Assembly (NCBI GenBank): GCA_017307285.1
Contig: JAFKFI010000018.1
Location: 1 to 32,257, forward strand
Direction: 5' to 3'
Source: Alphaproteobacteria bacterium
GTDB lineage: Bacteria; Pseudomonadota; Alphaproteobacteria; Acetobacterales; Acetobacteraceae
DNA: 32,257 nt
A model generated the notes under the pieces. It saw nothing but the letters and a program-made list of their open reading frames with translations. It had not been told where the DNA came from and searched no databases. A program made the translations under genes and the position numbers. Below are positions 17,588 to 25,961 of this stretch, piece after piece (position 1 is the stretch's first letter; each line of letters begins with the position of its first letter).

Positions 17588-18745
17588 ATGCCCCGCCTAC
17601 CGGCGCGCCTCGCGCTCGCCGCATTGGTTGCGATCGCAACCATCCCTGCTCATGCCGCCGAGCCGATCCGCGTCGGCGTCACCGTCTCGCAGACCGGCCC
17701 CGCCGCCTCGCTCGGCATTCCGCAGCGCAACACCGTGGCCCTGCTCCCGACCGAGATCAGCGGCCGCGAGGTCAAGTACATCCTGCTCGACGACGCATCG
17801 GATACCACGAAGGCGGTGGCGAACACGCGCAAGCTGATCGACGAGGACAAGGCCGACGTCATCATCGGCTCCTCGGTGACGCCGGCCTCGCTGGCGATGG
17901 TCGATGTGGTGGCCGAGAAGCAGGTGCCGATGATCTCGCTCGGCGCGTCGTCCAAGATCATCGATCCGCCGGGCGGGGCGCGCGTCTGGGTGTTCAAGAC
18001 GCCGCAGAACGACAGCCTGATGGCCGACGCGGTGGCCGACCACATGGCCAAGCACGGCATCAAGACGGTGGCGTTCATCGGCTTCAACGACGCCTATGGC
18101 GACGGCTGGCTGACCGAGGCGACGCGGGCGCTGGAAGCCAAGGGGATCAAGCTGGTCGACACCGAGCGCTATGCGCGCGCCGATACGTCCGTGACCGGGC
18201 AGACGCTGAAAATGATGGCGGCGAAGCCCGACGCAGTGCTGATCGCGGGCTCGGGCACGCCCGCCGCACTGCCCGAGAAGACGCTGAAGGAGCGCGGCTA
18301 CACGGGAAAAATCTATCAGACGCACGGGGTGGCGAACGCCGACTTCCTGCGCGTCGGCGGCAAGGATGTGGAGGGCACCATCCTGCCCGCCGGCCCGGTG
18401 CTGGTCGCGGCACAGTTGCCCGACAGCAATCCGATCAAGCCTGTGGCGCTGAAATACGTGCACGACTACGACGCGAAATACGGCGCCGGCTCGATGGCGA
18501 CTTTCGGCGCGCATCTCTATGATGCTGACCTGTTGCTGCAGCAAGCGATCCCGCTCGCGCTGAAGAAAGGCGAGCCGGGCACGCCGGCATTTCGCAGCGC
18601 GCTGCGCGACGCGCTGGAAGGGCTGCACGAGGTGGTGCTGACGCAGGGTGTCGCGAACATGTCGCCCAAGGACCATAACGGGTTTGACCAGCGGGCGCGC
18701 GTGATGGTGACGATCCAGGACGGCAAGTGGGTGTTGCTGCACTGA
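17588..18745 (+). CDS. Liv-type ABC transporter substrate-binding protein, set 2, Sec-exported
   Basis: A 385-residue periplasmic binding protein. It opens with a Sec signal peptide (RLALAALVAIATIPAHAA), and the mature part begins AEPIRVGVTVSQTGPAASLG, a common family start. Further blocks are YILLDDASDTTKAVANTRKLI, DVIIGSSVTPASLAMVDV and VAFIGFNDAYGDGWLTEA. Unlike the other two binding proteins of this window it lacks the twin-Arg signal. Start at ATG 17588 is set by GGGAGG eight bases upstream; an in-frame earlier start overlaps the aldolase. First gene of the plus-strand set, with a likely promoter (TTGACA) and an SD-overlapping hairpin directly upstream. The ligand is unknown; its subgroup resembles receptors annotated for amino acids or aromatic acids. 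Confidence 0.91.
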   Translation: MPRLPARLALAALVAIATIPAHAAEPIRVGVTVSQTGPAASLGIPQRNTVALLPTEISGREVKYILLDDASDTTKAVANTRKLIDEDKADVIIGSSVTPASLAMVDVVAEKQVPMISLGASSKIIDPPGGARVWVFKTPQNDSLMADAVADHMAKHGIKTVAFIGFNDAYGDGWLTEATRALEAKGIKLVDTERYARADTSVTGQTLKMMAAKPDAVLIAGSGTPAALPEKTLKERGYTGKIYQTHGVANADFLRVGGKDVEGTILPAGPVLVAAQLPDSNPIKPVALKYVHDYDAKYGAGSMATFGAHLYDADLLLQQAIPLALKKGEPGTPAFRSALRDALEGLHEVVLTQGVANMSPKDHNGFDQRARVMVTIQDGKWVLLH

Positions 18746-18818
18746 CCCCTCACCCCGGCCCTCTCCCACAGGGAGAGGGTGAAGAAAGCCCTCTCCCGTT
18801 GGGAGAGGGTTGGGTGAG
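18746..18818 (+). repeat. Nested inverted-repeat element between binding protein 2 and LivH2
   Basis: Directly after the stop codon lie two near-identical hairpins: CCCTCTCCC-ACA-GGGAGAGGG (18759-18779) and CCCTCTCCC-GTT-GGGAGAGGG (18789-18809). An outer pair, CTCACCC (18749-18755) and GGGTGAG (18812-18818), encloses both. This build resembles dispersed intergenic palindromic repeats seen in many proteobacteria. The element fills the whole gap. Its last arm GGGAGAGGG also acts as ribosome site of livH2, whose GTG start at 18818 is within the last base of the repeat. It may lower expression of downstream genes relative to the binding protein by termination, mRNA stabilisation or blocking of translation. 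Confidence 0.75.
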
Positions 18819-19864
18819 TGAATAGCGTGGACCCCACCATCTTCCTGATCCTGCTGCAGGACGGCATCGTCAACGGCGCGATTTATGCGCTGCTCGCACT
18901 TTCGCTCGTGCTGGTGTTCGCCGTAACCCGCGTGGTGCTCATCCCACAGGGCGAGTTCGTCGCCTATGGCGCGCTGACCTACGCGACCTTGGGCGCGGGA
19001 CGCGTGCCGGGCAGCGTCTTCCTGCTCTGCGCCCTTGGCATCGCGGCGTGCGGGTATGGGTTCTGGGCGGAACGGCGCACGCTCGACCTCAGCGCAACGC
19101 TACGGCTGCTGGGGGAGACGATCCTGCTGCCGGCGGCGGTGCTCGTGCTGACGCTATGGCTGGCGCCGCAGCGGGCGGGGATCGCGGTCGAGGCCTTCCT
19201 CGCGCTGCTGATCGTGGCACCGATGGCGCCCTATCTGTATCGCATCGCCTTCCAGCCGATGGCGGAGGCCTCGGTGCTGGTGTTGCTGATCGCGGCGGTC
19301 GGCGTGCATCTGGCGATGGTCGGGTTGGGCCTGGTGTTCTTCGGCCCCGAGGGCTCGCGCGGCGACGCATTCTCGGGTGCGACCTATACGCTCGGCGCGC
19401 TCACCGTGCCGGGCCAGGCGCTGTGGATCGTCGGCGCGACTTTGCTCATCATGGCGGCGTTGGCGCTGTTCTTCGGGCTCACGCTGCGCGGCAAGGCGCT
19501 GCGCGCCACGGCGGTGAACCGGCTTGGCGCGCGGCTGGTCGGCATTCCGACGGCGCAATCGGGGCGGCTGGCCTTCGCGCTGGCGGGCTGCATCGGTGCG
19601 CTGTCAGGCGTGCTCATCGCGCCGCTCACCACGGTCTATTACGACAGCGGCTTCCTCATCGGGCTCAAGGGCTTCGTCGCGGCGATCGTCGGCGGGCTGG
19701 TGAGCTACCCGGCGGCGCTGGTCGCCGCGCTGGCGGTTGGTATCGGGGAATCGTTCTCGTCGTTCTACGCCAGCGCGTTCAAGGAGGTGATCGTGTTCGG
19801 CGCGATCGTGCCGGTGCTGCTGGCGCGCTCGCTGCTCGCCGCACCGGAGGCGGAAGAGGAGTGA
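18818..19864 (+). CDS. livH: Branched-chain amino acid ABC transporter permease (LivH type), set 2
   Basis: A 348-residue inner-membrane permease, about 60 longer than the set 1 copy. Blocks: [41 protein letters not shown] at the N-terminus, [21 protein letters not shown] as ATPase-contact loop, and [36 protein letters not shown] near the C-terminus. The extra length is in additional hydrophobic segments between about residues 65 and 130. Start is GTG 18818; GTG 18830 is an alternative. The ribosome site sits in the 3' arm of the preceding repeat. It overlaps the LivM-LivG gene by four bases (GTGA). Confidence 0.9.
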   Translation: MNSVDPTIFLILLQDGIVNGAIYALLALSLVLVFAVTRVVLIPQGEFVAYGALTYATLGAGRVPGSVFLLCALGIAACGYGFWAERRTLDLSATLRLLGETILLPAAVLVLTLWLAPQRAGIAVEAFLALLIVAPMAPYLYRIAFQPMAEASVLVLLIAAVGVHLAMVGLGLVFFGPEGSRGDAFSGATYTLGALTVPGQALWIVGATLLIMAALALFFGLTLRGKALRATAVNRLGARLVGIPTAQSGRLAFALAGCIGALSGVLIAPLTTVYYDSGFLIGLKGFVAAIVGGLVSYPAALVAALAVGIGESFSSFYASAFKEVIVFGAIVPVLLARSLLAAPEAEEE

Positions 19865-21447
19865 GAGCGCGCAGGCTGCTCTGGCTCCCGGCGCTCGCGC
19901 TGTTCCTGTGCGTGCCGTTCCTGCCCGGCTTGCCGCTGTTCTGGGTCAACCTGCTCGACACCATCGGCATCGCGTCGATCGTGGCGCTCGGCCTCGTGGT
20001 GCTCACCGGCGTCGCGGGCATGACCTCGTTCGGGCAGGCGAGCTTCATGGGGTTCGGGGCCTACGCCTCGGCGTTGCTGACGCAGGCCGGTTTCTCCCCG
20101 TGGCTCGGGCTGCCGGCGGCGATCATCGCGAGCCTCGCGGCGGCGCTGGTGATCGGCGCGGCAGCGGTGCGGCTGTCGGGGCACTATCTCGCACTGGCGA
20201 CCATCGCCTGGAGCGTCAGTCTTTTCTATCTGTTCGGCAATCTCGACCTCACCGGACGCTATGACGGCATCAACGGATTGCCGGCGCTGGACCTGTTCGG
20301 GATCGGGCTCGGCGACAGCCGGCGGTTCTTCGTGCTCGTGTGGATCTGCGTCGCGCTGGCGATGCTGGGTACCCGCAACCTGCTCGACAGCCGGGTCGGG
20401 CGGTCGGTGCGGGCGCTGCGTGGCGGCGCCGTGGCGGCGTCGTCGTTCGGCGTGCATACGACCTGGGCGCGGATGCTGGCTTTCCTCTACGCGGCGATGC
20501 TCGCGGGGCTTGCCGGCTGGCTGTATGCGAACTTCCAGCGCGCGGTGAACCCAACGCCGTTCGGCCTGAACGCCAGCATCGAGTATCTGCTGATGGCGGT
20601 GATCGGCGGTGCCGCGCATATCCCCGGCGCGCTGCTCGGTGCGGCGGTGGTGACGATCCTCAACGACCGCTTGCAGAGCTTGCTGCCGCTGCTGCTCGGC
20701 GCCCAGGGCAGCTTCGAGACCATCGTGTTCGGCGCGCTGCTGGTGCTGATGCTGCAGATCGCACCCGAGGGGCTGTGGCCGCGCCTCGTGCGCTTGCGTC
20801 CGGCGCGTCGCGTCATCGGCCATGCACCCGAGTTGCCGCGCCGCGCGATGCCGCAGCGTGGCGACGCCGTGCTCGACGTGCGCGATTTGCGCAAGAACTT
20901 CGGCGGGCTGGTCGCGGTCAACGACGTGTCCTTCCGCCTCTCCGCCGGCGAGATCGTCGGGCTCATCGGGCCGAACGGGGCGGGCAAGAGCACGACGTTC
21001 AATCTGCTGACTGGGATCGATCACGCGAGCGCCGGGCATGTCGCGTTTCGCGGCGCCCGCTTGCGCGCCACCGCTCCTGCCATCGCGCGCGCCGGCATCG
21101 CGCGCAGCTTCCAGCACGTGCGGCTGGTGGCGGCCATGCCGGTGATCGAGAACGTCGCGATCGGCGCGCATCTGCGCGGGCGCGCGGGGGCGGTCGCCGC
21201 GTTGCTGCGGCTCGATCGGGCGGAGGAGGCGCGGCTGTTCGCCGAAGCCGCGCGCCAGCTCGCGCGCGTCGGGCTGGCGGAGCACGCGGACCGCCCGGCC
21301 GCCAGCCTGGCGCTGGGTCAGCAGCGGATCGTGGAAATCGCCCGCGCATTGTGCCTCGACCCGGTGTTGTTGCTGCTCGACGAGCCCGCCGCCGGGTTGC
21401 GTCACGCCGAGAAACAGGCGCTCGCGGCGCTGTTCGGCTGGTGGTGA
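19861..21447 (+). pseudogene. Fused LivM permease - LivG ATPase, set 2, frameshifted and lacking the H-loop
   Basis: The intact frame gives 528 residues: a LivM permease (1 to about 320; LVVLTGVAGMTSFGQASFMGFGAYAS, later LMAVIGGAAHIPGALLGAAVV) and a LivG ATPase from about 340. The ATPase has Walker A GPNGAGKSTT (about 370), signature LALGQQRIVEIARAL and Walker B LLLLDEPAAGL. After AEKQALAALF it runs into GWW and stops at 21445-21447. The expected end, LVVMDFGTKLAEGPPSQVRADP to EAYLGGVA, is present from 21438 to 21539 in another frame. So the segment between, including the H-loop His, is lost through a deletion not divisible by three. ATP hydrolysis by this half should be impaired, so the set may be non-functional unless LivG is borrowed from set 1. 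Confidence 0.85.
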
Positions 21448-21539
21448 TGGATTTCGGCACCAAGCTGGCCGAAGGCCCACCCTCGCAAGTGCGGGCAGAC
21501 CCGGTGGTGATCGAGGCCTATCTCGGCGGCGTCGCGTGA
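21438..21539 (+). pseudogene. Out-of-frame 3' end of the set 2 LivG domain
   Basis: This stretch encodes the normal LivG C-terminus (LVVMDFGTKLAEGPPSQV and IEAYLGGVA) in a frame shifted from the upstream part. It has no start of its own that would give a folded unit. Its TGA at 21537-21539 overlaps the GTG of livF2 in the GTGA form usual for an intact operon, showing that the ancestral gene ended here. Confidence 0.82.
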
Positions 21540-22258
21540 CTGATGTGGTCCTGGAAGTGGAAGAGTTGTCGGCGACGTATCGCGGCGTCGTTGCCGTCGA
21601 GGGCCTGACCCTTAACGTTCCCGCGGGGCGCATCGTCACGGTGATCGGGCCGAACGGCGCGGGCAAGACGACCTTGCTCAACGCGGTGATGGGCGTGCTG
21701 CCGGCGCGCGGCGTCGTGCGTTTCCGGGGCGAGGCGATCGGCCGGCTCGACGTCGAGGCGCGGGTGCGGCGCGGCATCAGCCTGGTGCCGGAGACACGCG
21801 AATTGTTCGCCACACTCGGGGTCGAGGACAATCTGCGGCTCGGCTTCTGGCGTCACCGCGGCGCGGGCGCGGCGGCGATGCGGCGCGCGCTCGACGAGGT
21901 GTACGCGCTGTTCCCCCGCCTGCGCGAACGCCGCTCGCAAGCGGCGGGGACGCTGTCGGGCGGCGAGCGGCAGATGCTGGCGATGGGCCGGGCGCTGATG
22001 GCGCGCCCATCGCTGCTGATGCTCGATGAGCCGAGCCTTGGCCTGGCACCGCTGATCGTGCGCGACATCTTCCGCGCCATCGCCGCCCTGCGCGATACCG
22101 GGGTGGCGATCCTGCTGGTCGAGCAGAACGCGCGCGCTGCATTGCAGGTGGCGGAATACGGCTACGTGTTGGAGACCGGCCGGATCGCGCTCCAGGGCGC
22201 CAGCGCCATGCTGGCTGCCGATCCACGGGTGATCGAGACCTATCTCGGGGTCGGTTGA
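21536..22258 (+). CDS. livF: Branched-chain amino acid ABC transporter ATP-binding protein (LivF type), set 2
   Basis: A 240-residue ATPase subunit. Walker A is IGPNGAGKTTLLNAVM, signature LSGGERQMLAMGRAL, Walker B SLLMLDEPSLGLAP, and the region after strand 7 is VAILLVEQNARAAL, with Gln-Asn in place of His as usual in LivF. GTG 21536 overlaps the end of the LivG remnant. Because upstream translation now stops at 21447, about 90 bases before this start, coupling by overlap is probably lost, and LivF yield may be lower. Otherwise the gene looks intact and typical in length. Confidence 0.92.
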   Translation: MTDVVLEVEELSATYRGVVAVEGLTLNVPAGRIVTVIGPNGAGKTTLLNAVMGVLPARGVVRFRGEAIGRLDVEARVRRGISLVPETRELFATLGVEDNLRLGFWRHRGAGAAAMRRALDEVYALFPRLRERRSQAAGTLSGGERQMLAMGRALMARPSLLMLDEPSLGLAPLIVRDIFRAIAALRDTGVAILLVEQNARAALQVAEYGYVLETGRIALQGASAMLAADPRVIETYLGVG

Positions 22259-22274
22259 ACCGGCTCGATATCGC

Positions 22275-22490
22275 CTAGTGAAGCGCCTGGTCCTCGCTCT
22301 GCCGCGGCGGCTCCTCCTCGACCATGCCCACGTGGACATCGGGCGCGTCCGCCGGCAGCCAGATGCAGAACAGCTTGCCCGTCTCGGCGTCCGTCACCCA
22401 GCGATAGACGAAGCGCCCCTGTGGGCGCGCCAAGCCGATCCGCGCCAGCACGCGGACCCGCAGCAATCCGACCATGATCCAGATAGGCAT
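22275..22490 (-). CDS. Small hypothetical protein
   Basis: A 71-residue protein, not recognised. The N-terminal half is hydrophobic and basic (WIMVGLLRVRVLARIGL). The middle reads RFVYRWVTDAETGKLFCIWLPADA, which looks like a real beta-rich fold. The C-terminus is acidic (EEEPPRQSEDQ). GAGGGAG lies directly before the ATG at 22490, rather close; ATG 22472 is an alternative. It is convergent with livF2 with 16 bases between, and upstream of it stands aqpZ in the same direction, 79 bases away, so it could share the aqpZ transcript. Confidence 0.55.
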   Translation of the reverse strand: MPIWIMVGLLRVRVLARIGLARPQGRFVYRWVTDAETGKLFCIWLPADAPDVHVGMVEEEPPRQSEDQALH

Positions 22491-22569
22491 CTCCCTCGCC
22501 CCCGATCATCCTCGGGCGCGAGGGAACTCCATCGTATGCCGCTCCGCAGTGAGCGGGATCACACGAGCC

Positions 22570-23304
22570 TCAAACGGCGCTGCGCTCCTCGATGACGACG
22601 GTGTCGATGAGGACGTGGGGCTCGTACATCCATCGCGAGATCAGCCCGGCGACCCCGGCGCCGACCAGGGGCACGATCCAGAACATCCAGAGCTGGTCGA
22701 TATAGGCGCCGCCCGCGAACAGTGCCGGACCGGTGCTGCGCGCCGGGTTGACCGAGGTGTTCGTGACCGGAATGGTCACCAGGTGGATCAGGGTCAAGGC
22801 GAGGCCGATCGGAATGCCGGCGAAGCCCACCGCGGCGCCCTTCGAGGTGGTGCCGACAATGATGAAGATGAAGAAGAACGTCATCACGAACTCGATGACG
22901 ATGCAGGAGGCGAGAGCGTATTTGCCGGGGCTGAGATCACCATAGCCGTTGGAGGCGAAGCCGCCCGGCTCCCAGCCCGGCTTGCCCGAGGCGATGAACC
23001 ACAGCACCGCGGCAGCGCAGATCGCGCCGATCACCTGGGCGATGATGTAGGGGATGACGTGCTTGCTGGCGCAGCGACCGGCAGCCCACAGGCCGAACGT
23101 CACCGCTGGGTTGAAGTGTCCGCCCGAAATGTGCCCGACGGCGTAGGCCATCGTCAGCACGGTGAGGCCGAAGGCGAAGGCAACGCCGAGAAAGCCGATC
23201 CCGAGTGCCGGGAAGGCGGCGGCCAGCACCGCGGCGCCGCATCCGCCGAACACCAGCCAGAAAGTGCCGAAGAACTCCGCTCCGACCCGCCGAGACATGT
23301 CCAT
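22570..23304 (-). CDS. aqpZ: Aquaporin Z
   Basis: A 244-residue water channel of the MIP family in the inner membrane. Both NPA boxes are present: [12 protein letters not shown] (about residue 60) and [13 protein letters not shown] (about residue 185). The selectivity-filter residues of AqpZ can be read: Phe in [17 protein letters not shown], His in [20 protein letters not shown], Thr in the same block and Arg after the second NPA. These point to a water channel and not a glycerol channel. Start at 23304 ([14 protein letters not shown]) has GGGAG at 23313-23317, eight bases upstream. That site lies in the 3' arm of an inverted repeat. Divergent from the cysteine hydrolase gene. Confidence 0.95.
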   Translation of the reverse strand: MDMSRRVGAEFFGTFWLVFGGCGAAVLAAAFPALGIGFLGVAFAFGLTVLTMAYAVGHISGGHFNPAVTFGLWAAGRCASKHVIPYIIAQVIGAICAAAVLWFIASGKPGWEPGGFASNGYGDLSPGKYALASCIVIEFVMTFFFIFIIVGTTSKGAAVGFAGIPIGLALTLIHLVTIPVTNTSVNPARSTGPALFAGGAYIDQLWMFWIVPLVGAGVAGLISRWMYEPHVLIDTVVIEERSAV

Positions 23305-23311
23305 GAGAGTC

Positions 23312-23334
23312 ACTCCCGTTCTGGTAGCGGGAGT
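23312..23334 (-). promoter_or_regulatory. Hairpin containing the aqpZ ribosome site in its 3' arm
   Basis: ACTCCCG (23312-23318) and CGGGAGT (23328-23334) form a perfect seven-base stem with a nine-base loop. In the aqpZ mRNA the 3' arm is CGGGAGT, which contains the ribosome site GGGAG. Confidence 0.5.
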
Positions 23335-23495
23335 AAGTCTCGGCAGATTGCAACGAAACGGACAAGGCATGTTTTCGCGAATTCGCATCCCAAGCCGCCG
23401 ATTCCGAGCCAATGCGGCCAATTCGCCGCTGCAACCAGCGTCGTGATGATCCGTTTTGCGGGGGCCGCCGAGACCCGGGGAAGGAGCGCTCACTG

Positions 23496-24122
23496 ATGCA
23501 GGCAGGTTCCGATTCGACCACCGGGCTGCCGCATGGGCCGCTTGGCCCCACCGCGGCGCATCTGTGCATCGACATGCAGACGGTGTTCGCCGAGCGCACC
23601 GACTGGCACCTGCCCTGGCTTGAGCGCGTGCTGCCAGCCGTGCTGCGCCTCGCCCGCGCCCACGCCGACCATACCATCTTCACCCGGTTCGTGCCCCCCG
23701 AGCGGCCAGAGGATATGTCCGGTACATGGCGGCGCTATTACCGGCGCTGGCGGCAGATGACGCTGGAGCGGCTCGACCCGGCGATGGTGGAGCTCGTGCC
23801 GGAACTCGCCGCGTTAGTGCCGCCAGCGACCGTAATCGACAAGCGGCTCTATTCGCCCTTCGTCGAGCCGGCGCTGCGGCAACATCTGCGGGCGCGGCAC
23901 ATCGACACGCTGATCGTGAGCGGCGCCGAGACCGACGTGTGCGTGCTAGCGACGGTGCTCGGCGCAGTCGATCACGGCTATCGGGTGATCCTCGCCACCG
24001 ACGCGCTGTGCAGCGCCTCCGACCGCACGCACGATGCGCTACTGACCCTGTATCGCGAGCGGTTCAGCGAGCAGATCGAGGCGGCGGAAACGGCGGCGAT
24101 CCTGGACGCGTGGAGCGGCTGA
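23496..24122 (+). CDS. Cysteine hydrolase of the isochorismatase superfamily
   Basis: A 208-residue soluble enzyme of the isochorismatase-like hydrolase fold, which includes nicotinamidases, N-carbamoyl hydrolases and biuret hydrolases. The catalytic triad can be seen: Asp in [12 protein letters not shown] (about residue 27), Lys in [15 protein letters not shown], and Cys in [15 protein letters not shown] (about residue 149). The motif before Cys (SGAETDVC) and the cis-peptide region are typical. Substrate cannot be decided. Start at ATG 23496 with AAGGAG nine bases upstream. Divergent from aqpZ. Confidence 0.9.
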   Translation: MQAGSDSTTGLPHGPLGPTAAHLCIDMQTVFAERTDWHLPWLERVLPAVLRLARAHADHTIFTRFVPPERPEDMSGTWRRYYRRWRQMTLERLDPAMVELVPELAALVPPATVIDKRLYSPFVEPALRQHLRARHIDTLIVSGAETDVCVLATVLGAVDHGYRVILATDALCSASDRTHDALLTLYRERFSEQIEAAETAAILDAWSG

Positions 24123-24129
24123 GCGGCGG

Positions 24130-24158
24130 GTCGGCGCCGACAGTCGATCGTTTCGACT
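24130..24158. terminator. Possible bidirectional stem-loops between convergent genes
   Basis: Between the hydrolase and binding protein 3 genes lie GTCGGCGCCGAC (24130-24141), a perfect palindrome, and right after it AGTCGA (24142-24147) with TCGACT (24153-24158) around a five-base loop. Position between convergent genes fits a terminator, but no T-run follows. Confidence 0.35.
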
Positions 24159-24208
24159 CCCGACGCGTTAACCCCGCGAATCCGCCGCCGGCGCGCTGAG
24201 CAGTTCTC

Positions 24209-25450
24209 TCAGCTCCGCACCATCGGGCAGTGGCCCTCGTCGAGCGGGCGGAAGGCCTGGTCGGCGGGGATGGTGCGCAACAGTTTCAGCAGATCCCATT
24301 TCTCCTTCGATTCGGAAGGCTTCTTCGCCTCGAACAGATACATCGGGTGGATGACGCGACCGTCGGCGCGGATGGTGCTCTTGCCGAAGATCTGATCCTG
24401 GACGGGGATCTCCTTCATCTCGGCGATCACGGCGCGGCCGCTGGCCTTTGCCTTTGCAACGCCCATCTTGGCGACCGCCTTGAGATAATGCGCGACGGCG
24501 GAATATTCGCCGGCCTGCGCCGAATCGGGCATGGCACCGCCGGTCATCCGGGCGGCGAAACGGCGACCGAATTCGCGGGTGCCGTCGTTGAGGTCCCAGT
24601 AGTACGGCTCGGAGAGCAGCACGCCCTGCGCCGATTGCAGGCCGATGCTGGCGATGTCGATGACGAGCAGGCCGAGGCCGACCACGCGCTGGCCGCCCTT
24701 GATGATGCCGAACTCGGCGGCCTGCTTGATGCAGTTCACCGAATCCTCGCCGCCATTGGCGAGACCGATCACGTTGGCGCCGCTCGCCTTGGCGCGGACG
24801 ATGTATGCAGAAAAATCCATCGTGCCGGGGAACGGATAGGCCGCCTCGCCCAGCACCGTGCCGCCCGCCGCCTTGACGAACGCGCCGCTGTCATTGGCCA
24901 GCGAGTGGCCGAACGTGTAGTCGGCGGTGAGGAAGAACCAGCTCTTGCCGCCCTCCTGCACCGTCGCCTGCACCACCGCGTGCGGCGTTGCCCAGGTGTC
25001 GTAGACCCAGTGCAGATGGTTGGGGCCGCAATGCGGCCCGGTGAGCTGGGCCGAGGCCGCACCGGTGTAGATCGCCAGCTTGTCCTTCGCCTTAGCCATC
25101 TCGCCGATGGCGATGGCGGCGGAGGACAGCGGCACGTCGGTCAGCAGGTCGACGCCCTTGCTGTCGAACCAGTCCCCGGCGATCGCCAGCGCGACATCGG
25201 GCTTGAGCTGCAAATCGGCCTGCAGGAGCTCGACCTTGATGTGAGGATGTGTCTTGGCGAAATCCTCGACCGCCATCCGCGCGGCGAGCACCGAGCCCGG
25301 CCCGGTGAGGGCCGAGTAGGTGCCGGCCATGTCGGTCAGCACGCCGATGCGGATGGTGTCGTCCTGCGCGCGGGCGCGCGGTGCGATGAGCGTGGTAGCG
25401 GCGGCGGCCCCGCCGGCCAGGACGGCGCGGCGCGTCGGCTGATGGTGCAT
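24209..25450 (-). CDS. Liv-type ABC transporter substrate-binding protein 3, Tat-exported, orphan
   Basis: A 413-residue periplasmic binding protein. The N-terminus carries a Tat signal, TRRAVLAGGAAAATTLIAPRARAQ. The mature part begins DDTIRIGVLTDMAGTYSALTGPGS, followed by VELLQADLQLKPDVALAIAGDWFDSKGVDLL. It belongs to the same superfamily as the two others but to a different branch (LSSAAIAIGEMAKAKDKLAIYTGAASAQLTG, HWVYDTWATPHAV). Such receptors often stand apart from permease genes, and no transporter gene lies next to it. It may feed one of the two Liv sets or a distant one. ATG 25450 has GGGAG at 25459-25463, eight bases upstream. Confidence 0.91.
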   Translation of the reverse strand: MHHQPTRRAVLAGGAAAATTLIAPRARAQDDTIRIGVLTDMAGTYSALTGPGSVLAARMAVEDFAKTHPHIKVELLQADLQLKPDVALAIAGDWFDSKGVDLLTDVPLSSAAIAIGEMAKAKDKLAIYTGAASAQLTGPHCGPNHLHWVYDTWATPHAVVQATVQEGGKSWFFLTADYTFGHSLANDSGAFVKAAGGTVLGEAAYPFPGTMDFSAYIVRAKASGANVIGLANGGEDSVNCIKQAAEFGIIKGGQRVVGLGLLVIDIASIGLQSAQGVLLSEPYYWDLNDGTREFGRRFAARMTGGAMPDSAQAGEYSAVAHYLKAVAKMGVAKAKASGRAVIAEMKEIPVQDQIFGKSTIRADGRVIHPMYLFEAKKPSESKEKWDLLKLLRTIPADQAFRPLDEGHCPMVRS

Positions 25451-25458
25451 GACATTCT

Positions 25459-25501
25459 CTCCCAGTGATCGATCGCCGGTATTCCGGTCGATGCCGGGGA
25501 G
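25459..25501 (-). promoter_or_regulatory. Structured leader of binding protein 3
   Basis: An inner hairpin is formed by ATCGCCGG (25472-25479) and CCGGTCGAT (25484-25492) around loop TATT, with one bulged base. Outside it, CTCCC (25459-25463, the ribosome site on the minus strand) can pair with GGGAG (25497-25501). The outer pairing is only five bases with an internal loop, thus weaker than at the other genes. Confidence 0.35.
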
Positions 25502-25537
25502 TGTGGCGCGATCCGGGCCGGAGCGCTATCGGGGCGC

Positions 25538-25864
25538 TCAGGGCTGGTCCGCGCCGCCCATCTTGGCGAACACCATCTTGTCGCGGTTCTCGCGCATCAG
25601 CATGGCGAAGCCCGGAATGCTGGAGAGCCCGAGCCCCTCGGGCATCCCGCCCTCCGGGTCCGCCGTCACCTGGGCGTAGCTGGCACTCGAGAATTTCTCC
25701 CATTTTCCGGCGGGCTTCTTGATCTCGATGGCGACGACCGTGGCCTTGAGCACAATCCGCACGATGGCCTCCTTGGGCCGCGATGGCTTCGTGAGGCTTG
25801 GATGGCCGGCGATGATCTGCCAGCCGTTGGAGAGGGCCCAGGCGATGAGTTCGGATTTGTCCAT
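25538..25864 (-). CDS. Hypothetical protein of 108 residues
   Basis: Not recognised. The N-terminal part (DKSELIAWALSNGWQIIAGHPSLTKPS) looks like a small helix-turn unit. The middle (EAIVRIVLKATVVAIEIKKPAGKWEKFSSASYAQVTAD) is beta-rich and basic, and the C-terminal part is Gly-rich. It has no signal peptide or membrane helix. The start codon ATG at 25862-25864 has only a weak ribosome site. It is 87 bases upstream of binding protein 3 in the same direction and divergent from the DUF5397 gene. Confidence 0.6.
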   Translation of the reverse strand: MDKSELIAWALSNGWQIIAGHPSLTKPSRPKEAIVRIVLKATVVAIEIKKPAGKWEKFSSASYAQVTADPEGGMPEGLGLSSIPGFAMLMRENRDKMVFAKMGGADQP

Positions 25865-25961
25865 GAGGCGGGCCCTTGTTTGCTGCCCTCCTGGTACGGC
25901 CGGGTGGTGTACCTGGCAACAAGGGCGGGCAGCGATGCCGAATCCATGCTACAGGACTGCG

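Noticed and set aside
17597-18769. A 390-residue minus-strand open frame opposite binding protein 2
   Set aside because: No recognisable domains; His/Arg rich shadow of a well-supported gene.
19765-21831. A 688-residue minus-strand open frame across the LivM-LivG and LivF region of set 2
   Set aside because: Low-complexity composition, no motifs, and the plus strand carries clear ABC transporter motifs.
24230-25468. A 412-residue plus-strand open frame opposite binding protein 3
   Set aside because: Composition typical of antisense frames; the minus strand has a Tat signal and receptor-family blocks.
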